A DNA stretch of 64,000 nt from Guyanagaster necrorhizus (Eukaryota > Basidiomycota > Agaricomycetes > Agaricales > Physalacriaceae), in assembly GCF_019112545.1 (NCBI RefSeq), contig NW_025064890.1, positions 709,818 to 773,817 of the forward strand, given 5' to 3'. The translations under genes and the position numbers were made by a program. The notes below the pieces were generated by a model. That model ran no database searches. It was not told the origin of the DNA and saw only the letters and a list, made by a program, of their open reading frames with translations. Position 1 is the first letter of the stretch. Each line of letters opens with the position of its first letter. Below are positions 37,676 through 50,600 of the stretch, in pieces.

Positions 37676-39652
37676 TCAAAATGCTGTCAGTGGCTTTTGG
37701 GTCAGCTTTCCATGCATCTTCTTGAATAATGCTCCTCTCAACTTCCTCAGCTGTGGTACTAATCCACTCTGGTCACCTTGTGAAACACAAAATGCCTCCA
37801 GCTTTTGAACAAGCTCAAATCCTTCCTTTGTAGTTATTAAGATCTGTTCTTTCTCACCCTCCTCTTTCTCATTATCATCAATGACAGTTATTTCCCCATT
37901 TTCTACTGCAATACCATGCTTGACAGCAGCAACAATCTCCTCATCTGTTGGCATTGCCTCAAGATCTTTAGTATACTCTTCTGCAATAGGGTTAACTATC
38001 TCTTCAATAGTTGGAATAGGACCAAACATGTGATTTTGTTGTTTCAATTTGACAAGGTGGTCCTTCAACATTATCTCTGCTGTCTGAAGCTGTTGAATAG
38101 AGGCAATTTGAGTGGAAGATGTGTTCATTTTTGACTGTGATGAAGGAGCCAACTGATTGACTGCTTCCAGTGCTTTATTAACATCATTCTCTGCATTCAT
38201 AACAGCCATAAGAGCAGGATATCAGTCAGCATCAGCATATTGGTTTCCAACCAGATTCTGCAATGCCTGTTCAATTCCTGGAAGTGTGTATTTGTCTGTT
38301 GAGACAAAGTCATAAACAAGGTTTCATGCAGACTCAAAGAGTGAGGTGTCTTGGAAATCATTGGATAGTGTGGTGGACTGTGACTCAGATGCATTGTCAG
38401 GCATTATACCAGTGTGTTTCCAGCAGTTTGCTATCGTTTCACTGCCGACATTTGCCCAAGCATCATGAGCAATAGTCATAGCTTCAAGAGGATCAAGCTT
38501 GAAGATCTCAGACTCTCTAAGGTCATCAAGATCAAGTGTATGAATACACATGACATTCTAATAATATGCTTTGAAGCATTGGATAATACCAGCATCTAGT
38601 GGCTGGACATATAGAGTCATGTTGGGCTTGAAGAACTCCAGCTTTGTGTTATGGGGTGTATAAGTGATGGAATGCCCTCAAAAGTTGTCTAAGGTCAGCA
38701 GAACCTATTGCATCTCTCTCTTCATCTTTAAATCAAACATCTTCACCCACTCTGTAAATATTTTGCTCATCATCCAGGCCTTCTTGTTATTCTGATAATA
38801 GAATCCCATTGTTGTTGGACTCTTTTTTTTGAAACATTGTGGTTGCTTTGACTTTCCAATGAAAACAACTGGCATCTGCTCACTCCTATTTGCATTTACA
38901 GCAAAACACATGATGATATAGAACTTGTTTTGTTTCTGTCCACTCATAGGACTAGATGCCAAGGTATGATCTGGGATGGCAAAGATGACAAGACCAGATT
39001 TATCAATATTCTATCTGTCTCACATCATATATTTCACCATAATGCTGTGAAGGCATACATATTCTTTTTCCACTGTCACCATATCCACTGAGCCTGCTTC
39101 TCTATGTCATCAAACCTCCTGAATCTTCCATGCCTTGCAGAATGACCTCAACCATCCCTCTTCTTTTAAACACTAATCCTCTAGAATATCCATCAGATTT
39201 TCAATCCAATTTCACTTCTTTATCAGTATTGCATCAGTCACAGTCTCACCTCAGAGCTGCATATTCTGATACCAGGATGCAACAATATGCTCCACATCAG
39301 GTCAGATGACAATGCAAGACTTTTTGGATGATAGTGCATTAGAGTTCTTGTTTGTATGCTGTTCAATTTTTGTACAAGATGCCAGTTTCTATGAAAGAGT
39401 TGATTGGGTAAAGAGTAGTGCACCTTTCTTTCAGTTTGTGAAATGTGCCACAATATCAGCATGTTGATGGAAAGGATGGTTATCAACATATTTGAATACT
39501 ATGAGCCAGTCTCCTGTTGTGAGGTGTGGGTGAGAAATCTGCTTTGAAGGCTGAGCCAATGATATGTATATTGGGACTTTCTTCTTCTGTTTTGTATGCT
39601 CATATGGATTTCCAGATTTAGCATGTGGTTTTCATGTTAGTTCAGAAGGCAT
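37676..39652 (-). pseudogene. Pogo-type transposase relic (CENP-B/DDE), nonsense codons only
   Basis: One frame of 659 codons including the terminator runs from ATG at 39652 to 37676 with sixteen internal stops and no frameshift (stops read in the identical copy B). The middle matches the DDE superfamily endonuclease of pogo/Tigger elements: KFYIIMCFAVNANRSEQMP, VFIGKSKQPQCF, GFYYQNNKKAWM, FTEWVKMFDLKM, VLLTLDNF.GH (second catalytic Asp) and NMTLYVQPLDAGIIQCFKA (third catalytic Asp region). The N-terminus is Lys/Arg-rich and corresponds to the HTH/CENP-B-like DNA-binding part. Eleven stops are TGA and five TAG. Several fall where the family has Arg, consistent with CGA to TGA change. Not translatable, so the element is non-autonomous. 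Confidence 0.88.
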
Positions 39653-39911
39653 GTTTATAGAGATATAGGCTGCACTGCTTTACAATAATTTTTTTTGTGT
39701 TTGTCATAGTCTATACAAACAAATTATATTCTTTATTGTTCTAATATATGCACAATATTATATTAGCTTACTACAATTTTGAATCTGACAATGCATATTT
39801 CTAACTAAAACCATATGCATTATGTGATATGCATTTCTAGCCTATTTTCCTGCTCCCCAACTGTATTCTAGCTCAATCCATATGCAAAGTCAGAATTATG
39901 CATTTCAACAT

Positions 39912-39935
39912 TATGCATTGTGAGATAGTCAACTG
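39912..39935. repeat. Terminal inverted repeat, pogo copy A (right)
   Basis: Exact reverse complement of 37,552-37,575, followed by TA at 39,936-39,937. Just inside the end (39,790-39,920) the string ATGCAT recurs, a possible subterminal transposase-binding cluster. Confidence 0.95.
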
Positions 39936-39937
39936 TA

Positions 39938-40974
39938 TATTAGAGACCACTCCTTCAGATGAGTATATACATATCTAGTGCAAAAACCAACTATTAGCAT
40001 GTATAAAATTAGAATAAAGCTCACCAAAACTTGTGGTAGATGGAAAGAACTAAAAGAAACACACTGAGATAAGAAACATGATAAATTCTAAGCTTCTTGT
40101 TGAAAACAGGATTATACCATGTTCATCCTGAATCTGAATAGCATGACACAGTCTCTAGCTAGTATAATGACTATTCTGTTACTGCAGCTCTTGATGCCCA
40201 TCTAATTTTGACTATATATGCATTGTGCAAGCCCAATGGTCATCAGGCTGGACAGTGTTAAGAACATGCCAAATGATTGAGTTTGAGTGCACACATGCAG
40301 ACTGATAGAGTGCATGAGCATCAACAAAGCTATTGGCAATGTTACTCTTGAGTTGAGGTCTAAGGATTTAGATTGACAGAGCAGAGTTCTATCAGGAAAG
40401 TGAAGAGGAATATCCTTCAGAGCAGAATCTGGTGAATGAGAGAGAGAGGAACTGAAGTGAGCACAAAGTGTAGATGGCTATCCAAGTTGATATTTGAACT
40501 GAGTATCTATAATGATTATACAGATTTTTATATACTGGTAGCTACTGCTGAGTCAGAGTCCAAGGTGAGTTCCAATGGACTCTGAATTTAATTATTCACT
40601 ACCAACTTCAGATTGACAGTTAAAATGTGAAATACAGATGTGAAATATTGAAAGTAATTCAAATAAAGGGAATTGATAGTTAATCAGGCTCCAGTGGTTT
40701 TCTGTGACTGACAGAGCATTTGTGTGATGTGAGTTCAGTAGCATGCATGTAAAAGTACCTCTTCTTTAGCATTCTTGCTCTCAAGAGCACAGATCCTGAT
40801 GACTGGAAGAGGAGTTCAGAGAAGTTTTTGAAAGAGATATATGGGAGCTTGGGAACATTGTAACTTGAACCTCAATCATCACCATCTCTGTGTTGTCTAC
40901 TCTGTTATCTTAGTCTACATATTGACTATTATGTTCTACCACCTTTCTGAAACACCCAAGCTGTATGTGGCCTC
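39938..40974. other. Unclassified CpG-free sequence
   Basis: About 1 kb without CpG, without a domain-bearing frame and without terminal repeats that I can see. Possibly the non-coding part of the relic that follows. Confidence 0.4.
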
Positions 40975-42300
40975 TTGACTCTGGCAGACCTCTTTCAGAA
41001 GGATGTCAAAGTATTCTGTTTAGAGCAGACTGCCATAGCCAATGAACACATGAAGGCCATAGGAAGGCATGAAAAATGGAAAGTGGAGAGGGCAAGAAGA
41101 GAGTGGGAGAGCCAGATTAAGGCAGAGCATCTGGTTTGCAAGAAGAAGATGAAAGCTCTGCAGAAACTAGCAAAGAAAAAGAGGAAGCTGCTTCACTAGG
41201 AGCAGAAGAGGCTGAGGGTAGAAGAGGAGGTACAGGAACAGACAGAAGCTGAGGAGAGAGAGAGTGGAGAAGACAGAGAGAGAGACAGAGAAAAGAGCAG
41301 CAGAAGATGTAGGGGAGGTGAAGGAGCCACAGAAGAAGGCTGCTCAGGCACTGGCAGACAGTGTGGACTACTGGCAGAGAAAGTTGTTGGTGAAAATAGA
41401 GTTGAGTCCAGCAGGCCTTGGCACACAGTTGGTGAGGGCCTTGCAGGCACTGGCCTCATCTGAAGATAGTGAGAGTGGGATTTCTGCAGAGTTATAGGCA
41501 TGTTTTGAGCAAGAGAGGAGAGCAGTTTGGAAAGGCAAAAGGAAAATGCAGAGACTGGCAGAGAAGAAAAGATGAAGGGGAGTAAGATCAAGTAGCATAA
41601 TGGAGGAGACTGATATTGAGAAGAGGAAAAATCTCTAGAAGCAAGTGAATTTGAATGTGGTGGTGCTAGTAGAGGATAAAAAGAAGGTTGTGGGCAAAAG
41701 TGAGTGGCCTTGACTGAGATGATATCTGGGCTAACAGTTTTTTAGAGCATTGCAACCAATACCATTAAGACAATACTCAATATTATGTATGGATGACAGC
41801 AGGATGCAGGTGAATATGCATGTGGTGCAAGATCAAGAAGGCCATGTGTTTCTTTAATCAGAGTGGCAGTGGTGACAGAGTTGTCAGAAATATAGAGGTC
41901 ACTACCACCCTTCAAAAAATTCATAAGGACCTCAAGAAATTCAGGAGTTGAATAGAGGAATTGGTGGGGAAGATACTGGGTAGAGTGAATGAGTTGATGG
42001 AGAAGGTAGTGGATATTCACAGAATAGTGGAGAATCTTCTCAACAACTACAAATCTGATGGAATGGAGTTTCTGGAGGAGCTGGTAATATCTGATCTGGA
42101 GGCTTGAGTGTCAGTGTGTATAAAGTTTCTCATATTAGAGAGGTCAGAGATAGAGGCCTTGCAGAGAGTAATAGAGTTACAGCTAGATGAAAATATAGAG
42201 AAGTTGAGGAGAGATGAAGATAAGAGTGAGAAGGTGACTTTTAGACAGAAAGACACTGTAGCAGGTCTGTCAGATGTCATATCATTGTTTTGAGAATTTG
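40975..42300 (+). pseudogene. Relic of a Lys/Glu-rich coiled-coil protein, unidentified
   Basis: Plus-strand frames (40,975-41,199; 41,264-41,497; 42,108-42,293) encode strongly charged, heptad-like sequence: HEKWKVERARREWESQIKAE, KKMKALQKLAKKKRK, TEKRAAEDVGEVKEPQKKAA and LQLDENIEKLRRDEDKSEK. They are broken by TAG/TGA codons like the rest of the island and read opposite to the neighbouring Gypsy elements. It may be a gag-like ORF of another element or a captured host coiled-coil gene. I do not recognise the family. Confidence 0.4.
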
Positions 42301-42469
42301 TATATATAAATTTTATAGGTCAAAGTGTGATGAGAGCTTGGAGTCTAGGTGGAATCAAAAAAAAAATGTAACTTCTTATTTTGAAATTCAAGTAGAAGAG
42401 TTGGAGATGAAGTTTAATAATAGATTGGAGACAGTGGAATTCTATAGGGTCAAGGTTTCTGTTGAGTGA

Positions 42470-43527
42470 ACTTAAGCTTTGAAAGTGAGTGTTCAAGTGG
42501 TAACCTTTGATAAGAATCCTGATTTGTCTAGATAATGATGATGGAAGTCCTAGATGAATTCATTAGCAGAGAACTTGGAGGCTGATAACCAAGCAAATTC
42601 TTCATTAGTATTTTCATAGCCTAGCCACTGGATTTTGTACAGTAGGGGACAATGAAATCAGTGGTCAAGCTTAGAGTCCAGAATCTGAGCTATTTCATGC
42701 TGTTCTTTACTATTGACTTTGACTAGAGGCAGCAGAGGCTGGATGTGATTAGAGATGGTTTTTTCTTCTACTGGTTTTAGTTGAGAGATGTGAAAGACTA
42801 GGTGAATAGCACAGAGGTCTAGTGGAAGTTTGAGAGTGAAATAATAGGAGCCAGATTGAGTGATAATCTTGAACAGATCAAGAAACTTTTCAGCAAATTT
42901 AGCAGTAGATCAGATAGTCTTGATGTGCTTGAAACTGAGATAGACCTTATCATCAATTTTGAAGAGTGGTGCTGAGATCTGATGCCTGCCTGCTTGAGTC
43001 TTATAGTGAGACTGAGCTTTAGAGATTTTATCTTTTAGTACTTGATAAAGCTTATCAAGGTTAACTACAAAGTCTCAGACCTGGGTAGAGGCAATATCTC
43101 ATTCAGAATAGACAGTGATATTGAGGTGGTAACCCTTGTTAGTAAAGAATGGAGACATTCTAGTAAAGGCATTGATAAGCCTCTAAGCTCTGTGCTCTGA
43201 AATCATGGGCCTTAATAATTATTTTTGACTTCTGCTCTTAGACAGGCTTTCAGTAAACCAATCATTTCAGATTCAATGGCAGTAATTGTATTGAGAACTA
43301 TTTATTATTCACAGACATTCTCTTGTGAGCAAAGATCATATATTATATGAACTTTTCTTTTATCTGCCAACTTTTCTTGACCTTGTGAACTTTCTAATCA
43401 ATAATAAGTGCTATAGGCATGGCTCAGCACCATGATATCTGATCAGACATATGTTATTATTGGTATACATATGGCACTCTAAAGTGGCCTATCAGACCCA
43501 TCACAATATGTATACAAAGCTGGCTGC
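42470..43527 (-). mobile_element. 3' fragment of a second chromovirus (Tf-like Ty3/Gypsy) lineage
   Basis: Minus-strand reading gives integrase C-terminal motifs (MSPFFTNKGYH; APLFKIDDKVYLSFKHI; FHISQLKPVE) and then a chromodomain (HEIAQILDSKLDH ... LYKIQWLGYEN ... EEFAWLSAS). This order is the signature of chromovirus pol ends. The sequence differs from the Gypsy family to its right, so it is a separate lineage. The segment is cut off at 43,527, where LTR d begins. In-frame TGA codons stand where Arg is usual (for example before DIAS). Confidence 0.75.
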
Positions 43528-43971
43528 TGTTAAGTCCAAGTTACACATGACCAATAATATATGATAAACAGATGCTGTATTGTGTTCATACAGTCACATC
43601 TGAGTCCACTGTTATGCTAGGCTGACAAGTGCTATAAGGCCAAAAACAAATCAGCTTGAGTGTGAATAGTATAGAATAAACTTATAGCTTGAAGCTAGAC
43701 TCTTACAGTGAGAGCTATCCTACTTACATACTGTTCTGTCTGTTATAATTATAACTACTGTTCTATTGTATTATTCTGAATTATGATGCTGATCCTGCCT
43801 GATCATTGAAGATATGACAATAGGAAATTGTCTGTGGATGAGGTGACTGAGGATAATAGTGCCTCATCTATTGTAATTACCTAAGATTTCTATGCCCTTT
43901 AAGGAAGTGCTCAAGATAAGATAAGCATCTAAGATTAGATAAGAAAAAAAAAGATATAGAAAATTGTAACA
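43528..43971 (-). repeat. LTR d (Gypsy element II, 3' LTR)
   Basis: 444 bp, TGTTAAGTCCAAG ... ATTGTAACA on the plus strand (TG...CA ends). Homologous to LTRs a, b, c, e and f. It is followed at once by the pol end of element II (ccttaagacc motif shared with the other copies). No partner LTR is visible. Confidence 0.85.
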
Positions 43972-46229
43972 TCACTCTCTCCTTAAGACCATTGTTCTGA
44001 TGGATCAATTAAAAGAGATTTCATAGTCATAGATTGCATCATCAGCATTGAGATCCCACTCATGAATCTATTGACTGGATTCTGGTCCATAATCCTTTCA
44101 CTTTACCAAATAATATATAACAAAATGACTGTCTTCTCTATGGCACTGGATCTTACAAGGTTTATGAACTAGAATTTATTTAACTTTATAGTGTTTTTCA
44201 TCATTGACTAAGATTGGTTCAGAAGGAGATGGAGTTTTCTGGTTGGGAAAGGCCAGTGCAACATATGGTGTGAGCAACATCTCATTAAAGACTGGATGTA
44301 TGCATCATGTGTCAGACAATTTAAAGCAGTAAGAGAAAGCACCAATCTTTGTGAGTATGAGGAATGGTCTGATCTATTTGTCAGCAAGTTTATGTTTCAG
44401 TCAGAAAAGGTGAAGGTTGCTGATGTTGAGCCAGACCTTGTTATTAATAATATATTCATAAGCAGGTTGTCAGTGTTTATTATATTGTACTTTCATGACA
44501 GCAGCTGTCTTCTCAAGTGCAGTGCATGTTTCAGTGTGAATAATAGACATGAGTTGTGCAAAATTGGAGGATGCAGAGGTTGTAGTATTGTGCCAGTTTA
44601 TAACTATGATGTGGAGATAATATCCATGGTTTATCTAAAAGAGAGTCTTGTTGGTCACAGAATGAACACAGTTGTTGTGTTGGAATGCTGCAAGAGTGAG
44701 CCACTCTGTTCAGTCATCTTGTCTGTGATTGATGAACATCTGCAGGTACTTCTTGATTTCTTGATTGATGCATTTAATTTGTTCATCAGTCCATAGGTGA
44801 TAGATGGTTGACACATTGCTTCAGATGTTAAGAAAGCAATAGAGATTATTAAGAAACTTAGAGATGAATTGTGGTCTATGGTCTGAAATGATGACTTAGG
44901 GCATCTCATGTTTTGCATAAACCTCATTATGTAGGATCTTTGCCCATCCCTTAGAAGACAGTTCTGTTGAGCATATGATTAGGATGATTGCTTTTGAGAA
45001 TCAATCTACAATGACAATAATTGCATTATAGCTATAATATTCTGAGAGTCCAGTGATTATATCAACTGAGATGTGGGTTCAGAGTTCTATGGGGATTTCA
45101 TTGGGATGAAGTGGAGCAGCTCATGCCTAGATGCTTGACTTGGTTTGCTGATAAGTTTCACACCCTTTGATATACTTCTCAATATTCTGTCTCAGTTTTA
45201 GCCACCAATACTCTTGTAATACCAATTCTTTTGTTTTTGCAATTTCTGAATGTCCTGCAGTCATATGATCATAAGACATTGCAATAATCTCCTCTTAGAG
45301 GGCATGATCACATGGAATATAGGTTCAGTTGTTGTAGTGAATCAGATTCTCTGATCTAATCATGTCTCACTTGTGATTGATGGAAGAGGCAATCTACTGG
45401 TCCTATAACTCTATCTGCCATATTGCACTCTTGATTTATTTGTAAACTTCTTCTTTTGTTGGTATGATCATAGCTCAGAAATGCTTTGGTTTCAAAAGCA
45501 TGACTCTTTGATTGTTCTTCCCTTCTTAGTCATAGTTTGGTCTGTGACTCAGCAGATCTGCTTTCTTGTTTGTCATTCCTGCTTTGTGGTGTAGAGTGTA
45601 TTAGTATTGTGCCAACTTGGTGATCCAACAGACTTGTCATCAGTTGAGTTTCTGCAGTGATCAGAAATAGCATAGATTTTGATAATTGGTTTAGACCTTG
45701 AAGGTGTGAATAGCACTGATCAAGTAATGCCTCTTTCTATTCATCAAGGGCCAGCATGATGGCTATAAGTTCTTTATTGTAAATTTTATAGTTGCACTCA
45801 GTAGTGGATAATACCTTTGAGAGAAATGCAATAGATCACTATTTTTCATCCTGCTTCTGTGAGAGTACTGCACTGATTGCTCTCTCACTCATGTTAGCTT
45901 TGACTCAAAACCTTCTCTCTTCTGTTGATACTGCAAGTACCATATCTTCTGATAGCCACTTTTTCAAATCATTAAATGCAGATTGTTGAGTGACTCTCTA
46001 GGTCTAGGAGATATTCTCTGTAAGTTAGATCATGAGATGATATTAGACCTAGGTTGACTGAAGCACATTTGAGTCTCATGAATGACACTACTATCTATAG
46101 TATGTCTTGATTTTTACTCTGAGCCTTGTCACTGATGAGAGGCTTATATGATTTCCTTGTGGCACAGACCTTCTGTTGTCTGGGTATTCAGGTTCAGAAT
46201 CTCCTTGTGGAGCCCAGATACTTGTCTCA
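43972..46229 (-). mobile_element. Gypsy element II internal fragment (chromodomain to RNase H)
   Basis: Minus-strand pol remnants. From left to right these are the chromodomain and integrase C-terminus (about 44,050-44,450), the integrase core (about 44,700-45,070), its zinc-binding region (about 45,150-45,260) and RNase H (about 45,690-45,960; NYKIYNKELIAIMLAL). Homology to element IV fades near 46,020, and 46,020-46,229 is unassigned. Reverse transcriptase, protease and gag are missing. Frames are broken by many stops. Confidence 0.78.
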
Positions 46230-46691
46230 TTGACACCTTTGAAGAACACATAATCAAAACATGTGATAAACAGACACTGTATTATACTTGTACAGTCACA
46301 CCTGAGTCTATTTGTTATGCTTTATTGACTAATATGCTTTTAAGGCTATAAGCAAATGACTCAAGAATGAAGTAATATGAATAAACTTTAGCTTGAAGCT
46401 GAGGTTATACCAGCAAGAGCTGTCCTACTTATATACTATCTATATGTCAAGATAATTATACTACTGTCTATTGTACTTGCCCAAGTCCTTGTGCTCTTTA
46501 TCCTTGGGCATTATTACTACCTACAAAAGACCACTATGTATTGTCAAGAGTTTATTGCTATATTAAAGGACAATGATAGATTGGCTTGTTGTGATGACTA
46601 AGCTTCTCTCACAGTCTTAAGCACTAGTCTAGACACTCTGACTAAGCATAAATAGGAGTTAAATGCAAAGAAAATAGGAAAAATCATAATA
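46230..46691 (-). repeat. LTR a (Gypsy element III, 3' LTR, left end blurred)
   Basis: Homologous to LTRs b and c from about 46,250 onward (atgtgataaacaga; aaactttagcttgaagctg; ctctgactaagcataaatag) and ending TCATAATA at 46,691. The expected TGTTA start is not clear, so the left border is approximate. It is followed by the pol end of element III. Confidence 0.75.
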
Positions 46692-47136
46692 TTACTCTCT
46701 TCTTAAGACCATCATCCTGATAGCTTAATTAAGAGATAATTCATATTCACATATGGCATCATTAGCATTCATCTGTTTTTCATTTACCTATTGATTAGAT
46801 TCTGAGCTATAGCCCTTCTAGCTGACCAAATAATCTACTGTTGTCATAGTTTCCTCCCTCTTAGCCTTGATCTTGCATAGTTTATAGTTGAGAACCTGAT
46901 TGATTTTATAGTGTTCTTCATCATCAATAAGATCTGATGGTAGTGGAGAGGGTTATTCTTGATTTGAGAAGGCTGGAGCAATGTAAGGTGAAAGAAGAGA
47001 TTCATTAAAAATATCATGAATTTTACAGGCAGATGAGAGATGGAGCTTGTAGGCAGAAGTACTGACTTTTGCAGTAACCAAGAAAGATCCAGTTTGTTTA
47101 TCTGCAAGCTTTTGTTTCAGGTGAGAGAGATGAAAA
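46692..47136 (-). mobile_element. Gypsy element III internal segment, part 1
   Basis: Chromodomain and integrase C-terminus of an older element (minus strand; IHDIFNESLL-type region at about 46,980-47,050). It is interrupted at 47,136 within the sequence that resumes at 55,153, so the full element IV is inserted here. The 5 bases before the insertion (gaaaa, 47,132-47,136) match gaaga after it with one difference. Confidence 0.85.
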
Positions 47137-47604
47137 TGTTAGATCCAAGTATTATATAAACAGAAACACATGATAAACTGAAGTCACCTTGCACTTTGGG
47201 TGATTAACAGAGTTCACTGATGTGTATTCTGATTGGTGTGTTATAAGGCCTTAGGATTGGCTCGAGTATAAAATGGTATAAAGATAAACTTTAGCTCAAA
47301 GCTGAGAACTATCAGTGAGAGTGAGCCTGCTTAAATACTGTACAGGTCATGGCTAAATATACTACTTCCTATTGTACATTGTCAAGTCCTTTGTGCCTAT
47401 TATTCTTGAGCATCACTACTGTACATAAAAGAGTTCTTGTATATTGTCAGGCAACTCTGTTGCATCAAAAGACAATGATAGACTCAGCTTGTTATGCTGA
47501 CAAAGCCTTGTTCTACAGTGTTAAGTGCTTGTATTAGTGCTCTGACTAAGCATAAATAGGAGTCATTCAAGAATAAGAGAAAAAGAAATGATAGAATCAT
47601 AATA
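47137..47604 (-). repeat. LTR b (3' LTR of element IV)
   Basis: 468 bp, TGTTAGATCCAAG ... ATCATAATA on the plus strand, where LTR c has ACA. Same length as LTR c, with scattered transition differences. It contains one surviving CpG (ctcgag at about 47,259) and a TATA-like gtataaaatgg. Confidence 0.93.
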
Positions 47605-47689
47605 TTACCCCCTTCTTAAGACCATCATTCTGATGGCTTAATTTAGGGATAATTTATAGTCATGTATAGTCTCTGCTGCATCTATTTGT

Positions 47690-50600
47690 TTTTCATTGAC
47701 CTACTAGTTAGATTCTAGTCCATAGCTCTTCCAACTGATGAAATAATCCACTGTCATGGTCATGCTGCTGCTGTGCACTTTGACTTTTGGCATTTTGTGA
47801 TTTAAGACTTAATTGATCTTGTAGTGTTCTTCATTGTTGATTAGGTCTGGTGGTGGTGGTGGTTGTTCCTGGTTGGAGAATGCCAGAGTGATGTATAGTG
47901 TCAGGAGTGTTTCATTAAAGATATCATGAATTTTCCAGGTGGGAGGCAACTGGAGCTTGTATACAGAGCTGCTAATTTTAGTAAGAACTGAAAATGAGCT
48001 AGTTTGCTTGTCAGTGAGTTTTTGTTTTGGATGGAAAAGGTGAAGGTTAGTCATATTGAGTCACACCTTGTCATTTATGGAGTATTTATATGCAGGATGA
48101 CAGTGGCAGTCATATTGTTTTTTTATTGCTGTGGCAGTCTTTTTAAGAGCTACTCTTGTTTCATTGTGGATTTTTGCTATTGTGATGGTAAAATCTATTG
48201 AAGCCAGAGTTGTCATACATAATTGTTCAGTTTTGGTAACATTGGAGTGTCGACTGTAGTTGACAAAGAAGGGGGTTTTACCAGTGGATGCATGAATTTA
48301 GTTATTATATTAAAAAGCAGTGAGTGTTAGCCATTTGGTCCAATCTTCTGTCAGTAGTTGATGAAGAGGTGAAGGTATTTTTCCACCTCTTAGTTCACTC
48401 ACTCTATCTGTTCATCTGTTTGGGGATGATAGGCTGTGAACACATTTTGCTTGATGTTCAAGAGATGGTATAAGTCATCTAGGAACTTGGAGATGGATTG
48501 GAGGCCTCTATCAGAAATGACAACTTGAGGCATGCTGTACTTGATGTATATCTCATCATGAAGAATCTTTGCCCAGCCTTCTAATATAAGCTCAGTGGAG
48601 CAAGCAATCAGAATGATTGCTTTTGAGAAGTGATCAACTATAACAATAATAGTGTCATAGCCATTATAGTCTGGCAGTCCTATTACCATGTCTACTGAGA
48701 TATGGGTTCAGGGTGTTTGGGGAATTTCATTAGAATGTAAAGGTGCAGTGTGGGGTTGAGTCAATGACTTCCCTTGCTAATAGGTCTCACAAGCTTTAAT
48801 ATAATGTTCAATGTTTTGCCCCAGTTTCAGCCACCAATATTCCTGTAGTACTAGTTCTTTGGTTTTGGTGATTCCAGAGTGTTTGGCAGTAGCATGATTA
48901 TGACAGGTGGCAATGATCTCACTATACAGTATGTGGTCTTATAGAATATAGATTCTTCTGTTATATCTGATCATCCTATCTTTCTTCATCATCCCTTGCT
49001 TGTGATTCAGAAATGGGGCCACACATTAGTCTCATTTACTGGTATCTCTTATAGCACTTTTGATCTGCTCATGGATCTTCTCCTCCATGGGTATAATCAT
49101 TGCCCTGAAGTGTTCTAGCTGGATTAATATTACTCTCTCATCATTGTGTTCTCCTTGATCATGGTTAGCCTGATGACTGAGCAGATCTGCCTTTTTGTTG
49201 GCTGTCTCTGCCTTATGGTGTAAGGTATATTGGTACTGGCTTAGTTTGGTTACCCATCATGCTTGTCACTGATTTAGTTTCTGCAGTTGTCAGAAGTAAT
49301 GCAGATTTTGGTGATCCATCCAGATTTTGAATGTCTGGGCTGCACCAACTAGATAATGTTTCCACTCTTTGAGGGCTAGCATAATGGCTAGGAGTTCCTT
49401 GTCATAAATTTCATAATTCCTCTCTGTGGTCAACAGGGCTTTAGAGAGAAATGCTATAGGCTGCCACCTCTCATCCTGTTCCTGGAAAAGTACAGTACCA
49501 ATGGCCCTCTCACTGGAGTTGGCCTTTACTTGGAACTTCTCTTCTTGCATTAATATGATGAGTATGACATCCTTGGCCAATCACCATTTGAGGTCATCAA
49601 AGGTGAGTTGTTGGGATGGTCCCCATGTCCAAGGGGCATTTCTTATGAGTTGCATCATAGGTTGGACTATTTTGCTATAATCTCAAATGAACTGTTGGTA
49701 GAAATTTGTAAAGCTCAAAAAGGATTGGAATTCCTTTTTCTTAATGGGTTCAGGCCATTCAATGACCTCTGCTACCTTGATGGGGTTTATCCATATGCTT
49801 CCTTTACTGATAATGACTCCTAAATACTCAGTTTTAAGTACTTCAAACTTGTATTTCTCTGTCTTAAAGAAGAGCTTGTGTTTCCTCATTAAAGCCAGTA
49901 CTTGGCATACTAGCTTTCTGTGTTCCTTCTTTGTTTTAGACATGATCAGGATATCATCAAGGTATATGGTCACCTTTTCAGTGGCAATGAGGTCCCTGAA
50001 GATGTCATTCATCATCCACTGGAAGGTTGCAGGTGAATTAGTGAGTCCAAAGAACATAACCATCAGCTTGAACACCCTGCAATTAGTTCAGAATGCAGCC
50101 TTCCACTTGTCACCCTCCTTTATTCATACATTATTGTACCCCCATTGAACATTGAGTTTTATATAATACTTGGTGCCTCTGAGTTTGTCTATCAGTTCTG
50201 AAATTAAGAGAAGAGGATAATGATTTTTGATCATCATTTTATTAAGCTTCCAGTAATCCTGAACTGGTCAGAGTTTGCTGTCTTTCTTTTTAATGAAAAA
50301 GAATGAGGATGTCATAGGGGATTTTGATGGTCAGATCCTTCTGCTGGACAAGTTTTCATCAAGGAAGTCCTATGTCCACTCTAGTATCAATTCTTCAAAT
50401 ATCTTTTCCTCTTTTTGTTTGTGAGCTTTGGCTGTCAGATTATTAGCATAGCATATTGCTTGAATATGCACTTTCCACTGGATATCAATGATGAGGATGG
50501 TTTCTCTGTCTTCTATTTCTTCATCCCATCAGTCTTCAGAGTCTTTATCAGGTAATTTGAATGGTATTTTGTGGCATTTACACTAGGCAAATGTTACTCT

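Larger units (their letters stand above)
37552..39935 (-). mobile_element. Pogo-like (Tc1/mariner superfamily) DNA transposon, copy A, complete ends
   Basis: 2,384 bp with perfect 24-bp terminal inverted repeats beginning CAGTTGACTATCTCACAATG, flanked by TA on both sides (37,550-37,551 and 39,936-39,937). CAG-type ends plus TA duplication are the pogo/Fot1/Tigger hallmark. The transposase lies on the minus strand (37,676-39,652). Only two CpGs remain, both around 38,434-38,448. A 2,125-bp near-identical inverted copy lies at 58,909-61,033. Confidence 0.92.

Noticed and set aside
41230..41295. GA-rich stretch as a functional microsatellite or regulatory element
   Set aside because: The runs are short and imperfect and lie within the charged coding relic (Glu/Arg codons).
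44296..44796. 166-codon plus-strand ORF inside the Gypsy relics
   Set aside because: It is antisense to the integrase/chromodomain region of element II. Similar shadows occur opposite the same region of elements IV (48,004-48,201) and VI (58,269-58,631).
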